From contig NZ_JANHMP010000004.1 of the NCBI RefSeq assembly GCF_024609265.1, positions 1-64,000 on the forward strand: a stretch of DNA of 64,000 nucleotides, given 5' to 3'. How positions within the stretch are numbered: the stretch's first letter is position 1; each line of letters begins with the position of its first letter. The stretch is from Geothrix campi (GTDB lineage: Bacteria; Acidobacteriota; Holophagae; Holophagales; Holophagaceae). Below are positions 1 through 7,633 of this stretch, one piece after another. Below the pieces are notes generated by a model. The model was given only the letters and a program-made list of their open reading frames with translations, made no database searches and was not told the DNA's origin. The translations under genes were made by a program, and so were the position numbers.

Positions 1-113
1 GGACGAACGGAAAGCCTGGGCCAGCGGGAAGTGACGGAGATGGAGTAATCCACTTTAGCGCGACGGGACCTTGGGGAAGTCAGACCAGAAAGCGTTGTGC
101 CGAGCCCGCCCAC
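1..113 (-). CDS. Possible partial cassette ORF running off the left edge
   Basis: The cassette to the left of the first attC is cut by the window edge. On the minus strand a GTG at 111-113, four bases after the attC core box, opens a frame without stops to position 1 (37 codons). The position fits a cassette gene start, because the other cassette genes also start soon after the core box. The translated piece is Ser/Arg-rich and resembles nothing I recognise, and a short open frame is weak evidence in itself. Confidence 0.22.
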   Translation of the reverse strand, partial: MGGLGTTLSGLTSPRSRRAKVDYSISVTSRWPRLSVR

Positions 114-117
114 GTCG

Positions 118-241
118 GCCTAACGAAAGAAGCTAACCAGCCCCGCCTGCACCGAGGCGACGAACGGAGCCGAGGTAGCGAGAAGTTGAGAGGGACTGGC
201 GGCTCGTGCAGGCGGGGTCCGAGTTGAGCTGGGGGTTAGGC
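118..241 (-). repeat. attC site 1
   Basis: The site runs from GCCTAAC at 118-124 to GTTAGGC at 235-241. The inner complementary segments (CCCCGCCTGCA and TGCAGGCGGGG) can fold the single strand into the long attC hairpin that IntI recognises. The gene at 120-581 reads through the whole site and stops in the core box at its far end. Confidence 0.85.
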
Positions 242-581
242 AGCTGTACTCGGGCGAGATGACTCTGAACGCCTTGTGGTGGTCAAACGCAACCACTGAG
301 ATCCACAGAACCGCCGTTGCAGCCCACCAGGCGAGCGCAACTTTCAGTGCAAACCCTCGACGTTGGAAGAGGATCACGAACAGCGTGGCTAAATCCAGGA
401 TGAGGAATGAGCCAAGGATTGGAACGAGGAGAAAGAGCCAATAGAAGGCATCACCTGGACCACCGGGCTCACCTTCGGTTCCTGGTTTAACCCACAGGGC
501 TGAGGCAAGCCAAAGGTAGACACCCATTCCGCAGAGATTCAGTGCTAACCAGATCCAACGAAGACGGGGGTTCATCCACAT
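120..581 (-). CDS. Integron cassette membrane protein with attC-encoded tail
   Basis: This 153-residue protein of unknown function has three clear hydrophobic segments (about residues 9-30, 46-72 and 80-98) and is probably an inner-membrane protein. The start ATG at 579-581 lies 8 bases after the attC 2 core box; an in-frame ATG two codons later is an alternative. The reading frame does not stop before attC 1. About 40 C-terminal residues are encoded by the recombination site, and the stop TAG sits in the distal core box at 120-122. The true functional part is therefore probably the first 113 residues. No homologue is recognised. Confidence 0.6.
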   Translation of the reverse strand: MWMNPRLRWIWLALNLCGMGVYLWLASALWVKPGTEGEPGGPGDAFYWLFLLVPILGSFLILDLATLFVILFQRRGFALKVALAWWAATAVLWISVVAFDHHKAFRVISPEYSCLTPSSTRTPPARAASPSQLLATSAPFVASVQAGLVSFFR

Positions 582-588
582 GTGAGCT

Positions 589-712
589 GCCTAACGAATG
601 AAGCTAACCGGACCCGCCTGCACCGAGGCACTGAGCGGAGCCGAGGAAGCAGGGAGATGAGAGAGAGCGGAAGGCAATGCAGGCGGGGTCCGAGTTGAGC
701 TAAGGGTTAGGT
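589..712 (-). repeat. attC site 2
   Basis: The core boxes are GCCTAAC at 589-595 and GTTAGGT at 706-712. The length of 124 bp and the internal complementary arms match attC 1 closely. The R'' box supplies the stop codon of the gene at 707-1084. Confidence 0.85.
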
Positions 713-1084
713 CGCTTGGATAGGCGCCTTTGGAATTTTGAATGAGCTAAGGAAATAGACCGTACCAATAAGGACCAATGCCGTAATGAGATATAAGGCA
801 CCAGGGCCGAGTTGGATAAGCAAGCCAAGCACAACATGAACTACAGAGGCGATCAGGAGTATGGGCTTGGTGAAAGGTAACCCCCGGCCATGGGTTGCCA
901 TTCGAATAGCAAAAAAGCCCGAGAGCAGGAACAGGAGAATGGTGAAGGCAAACAGAGAGATTGCGACAGGGTGATTTTTGACGCCGTGGGTTACTGCGTT
1001 GAAAACAATGGCGACGACAAGGATGAAGTCGGTGGTGCCGGAAATGGCAAGGAGGTAGGCGAGGAATGCGGGTTTCATTTTCAT
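707..1084 (-). CDS. Integron cassette integral membrane protein
   Basis: This 125-residue hydrophobic protein of unknown function has four predicted membrane helices, near residues 6-28, 40-62, 74-92 and 95-113. It starts at 1084, about 20 bases from the attC 3 core box, and its TAA stop lies inside the R'' box of attC 2. The coding end therefore depends on the recombination site, a common compact arrangement in cassettes. I cannot assign a family. A small channel, transporter subunit or membrane-stress protein are all possible. Confidence 0.65.
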   Translation of the reverse strand: MKMKPAFLAYLLAISGTTDFILVVAIVFNAVTHGVKNHPVAISLFAFTILLFLLSGFFAIRMATHGRGLPFTKPILLIASVVHVVLGLLIQLGPGALYLITALVLIGTVYFLSSFKIPKAPIQAT

Positions 1085-1103
1085 AGGGCCTCAGTGCTGA
1101 GCG

Positions 1104-1230
1104 ACCTAACGAAAGAAGCTAACCGGCCTCGCCTGCACCACCGAGGCGATGAACGAAGCCGAGGAAGCGGGAAGCTGAGAGAGAGCGAAAGGCAATGCAG
1201 GCGGGGTCCGAGTTGAGCTAAGGGTTAGGT
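1104..1230 (-). repeat. attC site 3
   Basis: The core boxes are ACCTAAC at 1104-1110 and GTTAGGT at 1224-1230. At 127 bp it is three bases longer than the other sites because of a small insertion next to the CCACCGAGGCGATG segment. Confidence 0.85.
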
Positions 1231-1256
1231 GTTCTGGGTGGCACTATATAAAGTGA

Positions 1257-1712
1257 TTACAATATATCGAAGTTATTTGATTCTTTTCCCCACGTTATTT
1301 TCATGTGAACGTAAGCACCCAGCATTATCCCTTCTGGATGAGTTGATGTAATTATTTTGGCGGGGTGAAATTTGACCTTCTTAATCCATTCCATTGCGTA
1401 TGGTTGTAGTTCGGGATTACCGGAAATTGGTTTCAGTTCAGTGGGGTTCCCATCGGAATCGACGATTAGTTTGATTACTGCATAACCTGTAATTTTTGGT
1501 GCTCCTTCCTTTCGGTGAATATCGGGTATTGGGGTAAAGGACAAAATAGAGGACCGATTGATAGTTGCAGTCATTTTGGACGGCTCTTCGATTAACGGCT
1601 TGTTTGCTTGAGGAGCACAATTCACGGAAGAAATGATAGTAAACAAGATGAGCGCTTTTGCACCGATCCGAGTGCTTAAGGCGGGTGGGGTTTGAACTGG
1701 TGAGTTGAACAT
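1257..1712 (-). CDS. Cassette-encoded secreted TonB-C-like protein
   Basis: This 151-residue protein has an N-terminal hydrophobic segment (about residues 18-33) ending in a Cys-containing Ser-Val-Asn-Cys motif, so it is probably exported and may be a lipoprotein. The C-terminal half has the pattern of the TonB C-terminal fold: a strand around AVIKLIVDSDGNPTEL, then a Pro-Glu-Leu loop and a helix with W-I-K-K-V-K-F-x-P-A. In that family this module appears in energy transducers and in many small periplasmic proteins. There is no Pro-rich linker and no ExbB/ExbD neighbour, so a classical TonB role is unlikely. It is moderately AT-rich relative to the chromosome. Confidence 0.6.
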   Translation of the reverse strand: MFNSPVQTPPALSTRIGAKALILFTIISSVNCAPQANKPLIEEPSKMTATINRSSILSFTPIPDIHRKEGAPKITGYAVIKLIVDSDGNPTELKPISGNPELQPYAMEWIKKVKFHPAKIITSTHPEGIMLGAYVHMKITWGKESNNFDIL

Positions 1713-1718
1713 TTGAAC

Positions 1719-1842
1719 ACCTAACGAATGAAGCTAACCGGCCCCGCCTGCACCGAAGCGATGAGCGGAGCCGAGGAAGCGAGAAGTTGAGAGAGAGCGA
1801 AAGGTAATACAGGCGGGGTCCGAGTTGAGCGGAGGGTTAGGC
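1719..1842 (-). repeat. attC site 4
   Basis: The core boxes are ACCTAAC at 1719-1725 and GTTAGGC at 1836-1842. The site is 124 bp and nearly identical to sites 1, 2 and 5. Confidence 0.85.
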
Positions 1843-1847
1843 GATTC

Positions 1848-2633
1848 TCAACCTGGGTTCAAGAAGAAAGCCGCAAGATCCGAATCGACCTTTATTGATT
1901 CTAGGAAATCATCAAATCGTGAAAAATTGACGACATCTAGCAAAAAATATTCATTTAAATTGATGTTTTGTTGATTGATATAAGCGTAATTGACTTCAAG
2001 CTGAAAATTATCTTGTAAGTGATATGGATCAGCTTCTGTTTCAATTTGTACTCCATAAAGGTTATCAAAGCTATTGCATACAATGATTGGATAATTCAAA
2101 GTGCATTTGATGTATTTTTCTTGATTTCGAGGGTTCCTGATTATGGTCGGTTTGGATCTATAATTAACCATCCCGTTGAGACTTTGATTTAATGCTTTAT
2201 AAAAAATTTCGTTATCTCCGGTTTTAGATTTTTCATCTGCGAATAATTTCGCAACCTGTTTGCTAGTTTTGTAATGATGTTTCTTGGTTTCAAAATTGTC
2301 TCTTCTACAATGAAATTTTTGTTCAAGAAGAATCGCAGATTGCTCATCATCAATATCATGAAACCAAAATACAGTTTTTTGAGGAATGTATTTGCATTCA
2401 ATAAATAGACGAACATTCACATACCCGCTAAAATTCGAAAACATATCTTTCATATCAAATAATTTTTCCGCAACCAAGTCAATTTCTCTTGGTTTACCAG
2501 ATATATTATCATTGTAGTAGGGGCTTATCAACACGGTCCATTTCTTATCTCGGAGGTGCTTCAATACTTTACTGTGAAAAGAGTTTCCACTTCTTGCGAT
2601 TATTTCTTTAACTTCATCTATGTCTGTCGTCAT
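1848..2633 (-). CDS. Cassette-encoded putative PD-(D/E)XK nuclease-like protein
   Basis: This 261-residue protein is encoded by strikingly AT-rich DNA. Its N-terminal third follows the order of a PD-(D/E)XK nuclease core. A helix contains Gly-Asn-Ser-Phe-His (residues 16-20), then comes a strand ending in Pro-Tyr-Tyr. Next is REIDLVAEK with Asp52, and then VRLFIECKY with Glu79 and Lys81. The spacing Asp52...Glu79-x-Lys81 fits the metal-binding motif of restriction-endonuclease-like folds. The remainder has no motif I know. The gene stops 5 bp before attC 4. Integron cassettes often carry toxins or antiphage functions, so a defence role is a reasonable inference but is not shown here. Confidence 0.55.
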   Translation of the reverse strand: MTTDIDEVKEIIARSGNSFHSKVLKHLRDKKWTVLISPYYNDNISGKPREIDLVAEKLFDMKDMFSNFSGYVNVRLFIECKYIPQKTVFWFHDIDDEQSAILLEQKFHCRRDNFETKKHHYKTSKQVAKLFADEKSKTGDNEIFYKALNQSLNGMVNYRSKPTIIRNPRNQEKYIKCTLNYPIIVCNSFDNLYGVQIETEADPYHLQDNFQLEVNYAYINQQNINLNEYFLLDVVNFSRFDDFLESIKVDSDLAAFFLNPG

Positions 2634-2673
2634 TGGATCTCTCCGTGTGACATGGGGTGAACCCCGAGGAATC

Positions 2674-2797
2674 GCCTAACGAATGCAGCTAAGCGGCACC
2701 GCCTGCACCGAGGCGATGAGCGGAGCCGAGGTAGCGAAATGTTGAGAGAGAGCGGAAGGCAATGCAGGCGGGGTCCGACTTGAGCGGAGGGTTAGGC
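2674..2797 (-). repeat. attC site 5
   Basis: The core boxes are GCCTAAC at 2674-2680 and GTTAGGC at 2791-2797. It differs from the other sites at a few positions in the arms (for example CGGCACCGCC instead of CGGCCCCGCC). It is the site next to the right-hand boundary cassette. Confidence 0.85.
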
Positions 2798-3043
2798 TCT
2801 ACCGCGGACGAACCCAAAAAACAGGAACATGAAGGAGCTAATGATTAGGGTACACCCGCAGATAGCGATGAACCCAAGGCGGACCCAGAAAAGAACAGGT
2901 TGGGTGGCTCGATCGACTTTCTGGCCGAGGTACGGCACAAACCCCTGGTTGAACCAGCGACGACTGATGAATAGTGCGAAGATGCCCACCCCGAATGCGA
3001 TGGCCCCGGCGACGACTGTTTTGAGGGCAAAGTCAAAATGCAT
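2792..3043 (-). CDS. Integron cassette small membrane protein
   Basis: This 83-residue protein has two membrane helices, near residues 6-26 and 50-77, separated by a short basic loop. It begins 10 bases after the boundary core box at 3053-3059. Its TAA stop is formed by the R'' box of attC 5. As the first cassette after the presumed attI side it would be the best expressed if a Pc-type promoter were present. The function is unknown. Confidence 0.6.
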   Translation of the reverse strand: MHFDFALKTVVAGAIAFGVGIFALFISRRWFNQGFVPYLGQKVDRATQPVLFWVRLGFIAICGCTLIISSFMFLFFGFVRGRA

Positions 3044-3052
3044 GTTCGGTGA

Positions 3053-3140
3053 GCCTAACTAGATTTGGACGGCGGGGACGAAGATGTTCGTAATCCGCCT
3101 AATCCGTTTTGAGATGGGTGTAACTGCTGATTTTACCGCA
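3053..3140 (-). promoter_or_regulatory. Right boundary of the cassette array, possible attI remnant
   Basis: A single GTTAGGC core box, read on the minus strand and preceded by A-rich sequence, joins the first cassette to chromosomal DNA. No palindromic partner lies to its right, which is what an attI site would look like. A TAAAAT hexamer (minus strand, 3130-3135) could be a -10 box, but no good -35 is visible. Promoter and attI assignments are tentative. Confidence 0.35.
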
Positions 3141-3219
3141 GAGCTATTTAACGGGGCCTTTGGATAGGCAGACGGAAAATGGGCAGTACGGGGAGGGGGG
3201 TGGGGGCCTGGGGATGAGG

Positions 3220-4812
3220 TTAGCGGGCGGCTTTGAAGGTGGGCTTGGTGGGGGCGTTGGCGACGGCCTGGCCGAGGTCGAAGGTGAACTGGGCCTGCTG
3301 CACCATGCCGCGCAGGTCCCAGGCGGGGTCGTATTCGTCGGTCACCTGGTGGTAGCGGTGGCCGTAGGCGGCGGCCTTGGCCTTCAAGGCGGCGGGATCG
3401 GCGCCCTGGTAGTCGCGGCCGCCGCCCACGGACAGGGCGGGCACGCCCGCCTGTACGAAGCTGTAGTGGTCCGAGCGGAAGTAGCCGCCGCCGGTGTCGG
3501 CGCGGGGCGGGGCAACGGCGAGGCCGGCGGCTTTGGCCACGGCGAGGCCCAGGTCGCCCAGGGTGCTGCGGTTGGCGAAGGGCAGGCCGATATCCCGGGT
3601 GGGGGCCACGAAGTTGAGGCTGTCCAGGTTGAGGTCGGCCGCGGTCTTCGCCAGGGGCCAGAGGGGGGCGGCGGCGTAGGCCTTGGAGCCCAGCAGGCCC
3701 TGCTCCTCCCCGCATACGAAGAGGAACATCTGGCTGCGCTTCGCGGGGGCGTGGTGGGCGGCCTGGGCCATGGCCAGCAGGGCCGCGCAGCCCGAGGCGT
3801 TGTCCACGGCGCCGTTGTAGATGCCATCGGCCTCGTGACCGGGATGGCCGTCCCCGGCCGGAGGGGTGCCCTTGCCCAGGTGGTCCCAGTGGGCCGAGTA
3901 GATCACGACCTCGTCTTTCAGGGTCGGATCCGAGCCGGGGACCACGCCTGCCACGTTGAACTGCTCGACGGTCCGCACGGCGCTCTGCAGGGTGCCCTTG
4001 AGGTGCAGGTCCAGGGGGACGGGCCGGAAATCGCGGCGCAGGGCCTGAGCGCGCAGGGCATCCAGATCTTGCCCGCCCTGCTTCACCAGGGCCCGGGCGA
4101 CGGCCTCGGTGACCCAACCCTGGAGGGGCGTGCCCTCGGGTCCCTGGGCCAACTGGAAGCGCTCGGCATCCCAACCATTGCGCACCACGGGCCAGCCGTA
4201 GCTGGCGGCGGCCGTGGTGTGGACCAGCAGGATGCCGGCGGCACCCTGGCGGGCGGCCTCCTCGAACTTGTAGGTCCACCGGCCGAAGTAGCTGAGGTCG
4301 GGGCCTTCGAACAGATTCGGCTCCTCGGCGGTGGGGGCGGGCTCGTTCACCAGGACGAGCAGGACCTTGCCCTTGAGGTCCACGCCCTTGAAGTCGTCCC
4401 AGTGGTCCGCGGGCGAGTGGATGCCGAAGCCCGCGAACACCACGGGCGCGTCGAAGGTCTGATCGGCCTTCGCGGTGCCGGCGCCGTAGACAATCTCCGT
4501 TCCGAACGCCGGGGTGGCGCAGGCGCCGCCCCCCAGGAAGCTGAGGGTGCTGCGGCCGGTCAGGGTGCGCAGGCCCAGCAGGGGCACGGGCTGGCGGTAC
4601 GAGGGACCGTTCGTGGGCCGCAGGCCCAGGGCCTGCAGCTCGGTCTCCAGGTAGCGCACGGTCAGGTCGGCGCCGCGCTGGCCGGTGCCCCGGCCCTCCA
4701 GCAGATCATCCGCCAGGAAGGCGAGGTGGGCGCGCAAGGGACCCTCTAGGACCGGCGGCGGCGCTTGGGCGAGGAGGGGGATCGCGGCCAGGAGGGATGG
4801 CAGGACACGCAT
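3220..4812 (-). CDS. Secreted M28-family zinc aminopeptidase
   Basis: This is a 530-residue exopeptidase of family M28 with a signal peptide (MRVLPSLLAAIPLLAQ). The N-terminal region with GRGTGQRGADLTVRYLE is typical of these enzymes, followed by a PA-like insert. The catalytic domain shows the co-catalytic zinc ligands in order. They are the His and Asp in YSAHWDHLGKG, the Asp in GAVDNASG, the Glu pair in VCGEEQGLLGSKAY, the Asp in LNLDSLN and the His in RSDHYSF. It would release N-terminal amino acids from peptides in the periplasm or outside the cell. The start at 4812 is chosen because it gives the signal peptide and has GGAGCC upstream; an upstream start at 4851 would overlap rsmE. Confidence 0.9.
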   Translation of the reverse strand: MRVLPSLLAAIPLLAQAPPPVLEGPLRAHLAFLADDLLEGRGTGQRGADLTVRYLETELQALGLRPTNGPSYRQPVPLLGLRTLTGRSTLSFLGGGACATPAFGTEIVYGAGTAKADQTFDAPVVFAGFGIHSPADHWDDFKGVDLKGKVLLVLVNEPAPTAEEPNLFEGPDLSYFGRWTYKFEEAARQGAAGILLVHTTAAASYGWPVVRNGWDAERFQLAQGPEGTPLQGWVTEAVARALVKQGGQDLDALRAQALRRDFRPVPLDLHLKGTLQSAVRTVEQFNVAGVVPGSDPTLKDEVVIYSAHWDHLGKGTPPAGDGHPGHEADGIYNGAVDNASGCAALLAMAQAAHHAPAKRSQMFLFVCGEEQGLLGSKAYAAAPLWPLAKTAADLNLDSLNFVAPTRDIGLPFANRSTLGDLGLAVAKAAGLAVAPPRADTGGGYFRSDHYSFVQAGVPALSVGGGRDYQGADPAALKAKAAAYGHRYHQVTDEYDPAWDLRGMVQQAQFTFDLGQAVANAPTKPTFKAAR

Positions 4813-4837
4813 GGAGGCTCCGGAGGGGAGCTCCAGT

Positions 4838-5629
4838 CTACCTCGTAACACGGGGTTCGCTGGAAGCAGGGCCCGAAGTGGGAACGGCGGACCTCCCCAG
4901 CTCGAACTGCACGGCCCCCAGCAGGGCCACGGGGGCGGTGACGGCCCGCAGGATGCTGCGGCCCAGGCTCACGGGTCGCCAACCGGCCGCGGCCAGGGCG
5001 GCGTACTCGGCGTCGGTGATACCTCCCTCGGGCCCGCAGGTGAAGGCCAGGGGGTCGTGGCGCAGCTCGGGGTTCGCCTGGCCCGTGGCCAGCTCGTAGG
5101 CCACCCACTTCTGGGGAGCCTCCCAGGCGGCCAGGGCCGCGAAGGGGATGGGCGCCCGCAGCTCGGGGCGGCGGCTGCGGTGGCTCTGTTCGCAGGCGGC
5201 CTGGATGAGCCGGGCCCAGCGCTCCAGGCGGGCGGCGGTCTTGGCGGGATCGTACTCGCTGCGGGCGTAGACCACGGGCTGGATCAGGGTGGCGCCCAGC
5301 TCCACCAGGGGCGGCAGCCACTCGTCGAAGAGGCTGAGTTGCACGGGCAGGGGCAGGCAGGCCTGGAGGGGGATGGGCGGCTCCCGGTCCTCGTGGAGGG
5401 GGGCCACCAGACGAGCCAGGGCGTGGCCCCGGTCCAGCTCCGCCAGATCCGCCGTCCAGGGTTGATCACCCAGCACCAGCTCCAGGGCGTCGCCGGCCTG
5501 CAGGCGCAGGGCCCGCAGGTGCCGGGCGGCCTCGGCGCCCAGGGGCACCGCGAGGTTCTCCGCGGCAGGGGCCTGGGGATCGAGGAGGGCGGCATCGAGG
5601 AAGAGGCGGGGGCGGCTCACGGAGATCAT
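4838..5629 (-). CDS. rsmE: 16S rRNA (uracil(1498)-N(3))-methyltransferase RsmE
   Basis: This is a 263-residue SPOUT methyltransferase that would methylate N3 of U1498 in 16S rRNA. The N-terminal PUA-like domain is followed by the trefoil-knot region with FTCGPEGGITDAEY and LGRSILRAVTAP near the end. In most RsmE proteins the last motif reads L-R-T-E-T-A; here the Thr-Glu pair is Ala-Val, a departure at a normally conserved cofactor-proximal position. The start at 5627-5629 (MISVSRPRLF) is preferred over one ten codons upstream. The stop lies 26 bp from the start of the M28 peptidase gene, so the two are probably co-transcribed. Confidence 0.88.
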   Translation of the reverse strand: MISVSRPRLFLDAALLDPQAPAAENLAVPLGAEAARHLRALRLQAGDALELVLGDQPWTADLAELDRGHALARLVAPLHEDREPPIPLQACLPLPVQLSLFDEWLPPLVELGATLIQPVVYARSEYDPAKTAARLERWARLIQAACEQSHRSRRPELRAPIPFAALAAWEAPQKWVAYELATGQANPELRHDPLAFTCGPEGGITDAEYAALAAAGWRPVSLGRSILRAVTAPVALLGAVQFELGRSAVPTSGPASSEPRVTR

Positions 5630-5726
5630 CTTCCCACGGGGAATTCCTGCGCCTTCCACGGGGAATTCAGGATCCTCCGGCCGGGGGGCTTCCCGCGTTC
5701 GATAAGCTGGATGTTCTGGAGGACCC

Positions 5727-6671
5727 TTGGTCGACGCTCTGCTGCAAGCCGCTCCCTGGTGGGCCTGGGGGGGCTTTCACGCCTTCGTGTTCCTGATGCT
5801 CACGCTGGATCTGGGGGTGTTCAACCGGAAGATTCACGCCCCCAGCATGCGGGAGGCGGCGGTCTGGAGCACGGTCTGGATCACCCTGGCCCTCATCTTC
5901 AACGGGGTGATCTTCCAGGCGGAGGGCACCCAGAAGGGGCTGGAGTGGTTCACGGGGTACGTGCTGGAGAAATCCCTCAGCGTGGACAACCTCTTCGTCT
6001 TCGTCCTGGTGTTCCAGAGTTTCCAGGTGGACCTGCGGCACCAGCATCGCGTGCTGTTCTGGGGCGTGCTGGGGGCCCTGGTCATGCGCGCCGGGATGAT
6101 CCTCGCCGGCACGGCCCTGCTGAACCGCTTCGAATGGATGATGTACGTCTTCGGGGGCTTCCTCCTATACACGGGCGTGAAGATGCTGCTGGTGAAGGGC
6201 GAGGATCCCGACCCCACGCAGAACCCCCTGGTGAGAGCCTTCCGCCGGTTCGTGCCCTATGACGAGAAGGGCGGCCACGAGCACTTCTGGTCGTACAAGA
6301 ACGGCCGCCGCTTCGCCACCCCCATGCTGCTGGTGCTCATCACCATCGAGGTGACGGACCTGGTCTTCGCGGTGGATTCCATCCCGGCGGTGCTGGCCGT
6401 GAGCCGGGACCCCTTCGTGGTCTACACCTCGAACATCTTCGCCATCCTGGGCCTGCGGAGCCTCTACTTCCTGCTGGCCAAGATGATGGACCGGTTCCAC
6501 CGGCTGAAGACGGGCCTGGCCATGGTGCTGGCCTTCGTGGGCGTGAAGATGTGCGTCGCGGAATGGGTGCACATCCCCGTGCAGTACAGCCTGCTGGTCA
6601 TCGCGGCCATCCTGGGTGGGGCTGTGGTGGCCAGCCTGGCCTGGCCCGTGGAGCAGGGCGGGGCCGAATGA
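5727..6671 (+). CDS. TerC family membrane protein
   Basis: This 314-residue integral membrane protein of the TerC/Alx family has about eight membrane helices. The family hallmarks are visible: an Asp in LTLDLGVFNR, SVDNLFVFVLVF and, in the second half, EVTDLVFAVDSIPAVLAV. The family is linked to manganese export or metal loading of exported proteins and to tellurite resistance. The start is a TTG at 5727 preceded by GGAGG at 5717-5721; the ATG at 5711 is out of frame. The stop overlaps the start of ribF (ATGA). Confidence 0.9.
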   Translation: MVDALLQAAPWWAWGGFHAFVFLMLTLDLGVFNRKIHAPSMREAAVWSTVWITLALIFNGVIFQAEGTQKGLEWFTGYVLEKSLSVDNLFVFVLVFQSFQVDLRHQHRVLFWGVLGALVMRAGMILAGTALLNRFEWMMYVFGGFLLYTGVKMLLVKGEDPDPTQNPLVRAFRRFVPYDEKGGHEHFWSYKNGRRFATPMLLVLITIEVTDLVFAVDSIPAVLAVSRDPFVVYTSNIFAILGLRSLYFLLAKMMDRFHRLKTGLAMVLAFVGVKMCVAEWVHIPVQYSLLVIAAILGGAVVASLAWPVEQGGAE

Positions 6672-7627
6672 TGGAGGTGTGGCACCACGCGCTGGAAGCG
6701 GCCCCGGTCTCCGGCCCCTTCGTGGCCACCCTGGGCAACTTCGATGGCGTGCATGCGGGCCACCGGGAATTGCTGCGGATCGCCGCCGGCCGGGCCCGGG
6801 CGGCCGGGTTGCGGGCGGCGGTGGTCACCTTCGATCCGCATCCCACGGTGGTGGTGGCCCCCCAGCGCCGGCCGAAGCTCCTGATGACCCTGGAGCAGCG
6901 GCTGGAGGCCTTCGCCGTCGAGGGCATGGACCTGGCCTGGGTGATCCCCTTCAGTCGCGCCTTCTCGGAGTTGAGCCCCGCGGCCTTCCTCGACGGCATG
7001 CGCCGCGCGCTGTCGCCCGTGGAGCTCCACGTGGGGCGCGCCTTCTGTTTCGGCCGCGACCGCAGCGGCACGGTGGAGACCCTGGAGGCCTGGGGCGCGG
7101 AGCACGGCTGCGCGGTGCACACCCTGGCCCTGCGCGCCCCCGATGGCGGGAGGCTGTCCAGCACGCGCATCCGGGAGGCCCTGGATCGCGGAGAGGTGGA
7201 AACCGCCACGGAATTGCTGGGCCATCCCTACACCCTGACGGGCGTGGTGGTGGAAGGCGACCGGCGGGGCCGCCACCTGGGCTTTCCCACGGCGAACCTG
7301 GCCTGGGAGCAGGAACAGCTGCCGGCCTACGGCGTCTATGTCACGGAGGTCCTCCTCCCGCACCACCTGCCGCCCCACGCGGGCGCGCGCCTGGGCCTCA
7401 CCAACGTGGGCGAGAAGCCCACCTTCGAAGGCAAGCGGCTCACGGTGGAAACCCATCTGCCGGAGTTCGAGGCCGACCTCTATGGCGCCCGGTTGCAGCT
7501 GCGCTTCCTGCACCGCATCCGCGGCGAGGCGCGGTTCGCCTCGGTGGACGAGCTGCGCGCCCAGATCACCCGGGATGTGGCCGAAGGCCAGGTCTGGTGG
7601 AAGGCCCGGAACGCCCGGCAGGCCTGA
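6668..7627 (+). CDS. ribF: Bifunctional riboflavin kinase / FAD synthetase
   Basis: This 319-residue enzyme would phosphorylate riboflavin to FMN and adenylate it to FAD. The N-terminal nucleotidyltransferase domain has GNFDGVHAGHREL, FDPHP and later the SSTRIREAL motif. The C-terminal riboflavin kinase domain has GDRRGRHLGFPTANL, TNVGEKPTF and VETHLPEFEADLYG. Two ATG codons are adjacent (6668 and 6671), and the first overlaps the TerC stop. Length and domain order are standard. Confidence 0.95.
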   Translation: MMEVWHHALEAAPVSGPFVATLGNFDGVHAGHRELLRIAAGRARAAGLRAAVVTFDPHPTVVVAPQRRPKLLMTLEQRLEAFAVEGMDLAWVIPFSRAFSELSPAAFLDGMRRALSPVELHVGRAFCFGRDRSGTVETLEAWGAEHGCAVHTLALRAPDGGRLSSTRIREALDRGEVETATELLGHPYTLTGVVVEGDRRGRHLGFPTANLAWEQEQLPAYGVYVTEVLLPHHLPPHAGARLGLTNVGEKPTFEGKRLTVETHLPEFEADLYGARLQLRFLHRIRGEARFASVDELRAQITRDVAEGQVWWKARNARQA

Positions 7628-7633
7628 AGCCCG

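Larger units (their letters stand above)
1..3059 (-). mobile_element. Integron gene-cassette array (no integrase seen)
   Basis: Five long imperfect palindromes, each bounded by RYYYAAC and GTTRRRY core boxes, alternate with small minus-strand genes. This is the arrangement of integron cassettes. Read on the minus strand, each gene is followed directly by its attC site and then by the next cassette. A lone GTTAGGC box at 3053-3059 marks the right boundary, where attI would be expected. The attC sites are almost identical to one another, as in sedentary chromosomal integrons. No tyrosine recombinase of IntI type is encoded between 3059 and the peptidase gene ending at 3220, or elsewhere in the window. 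The array is therefore a CALIN, has lost intI, or belongs to an integron whose integrase lies left of the window. The cassette genes are mostly less GC-rich than the chromosome to the right. Confidence 0.85.
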
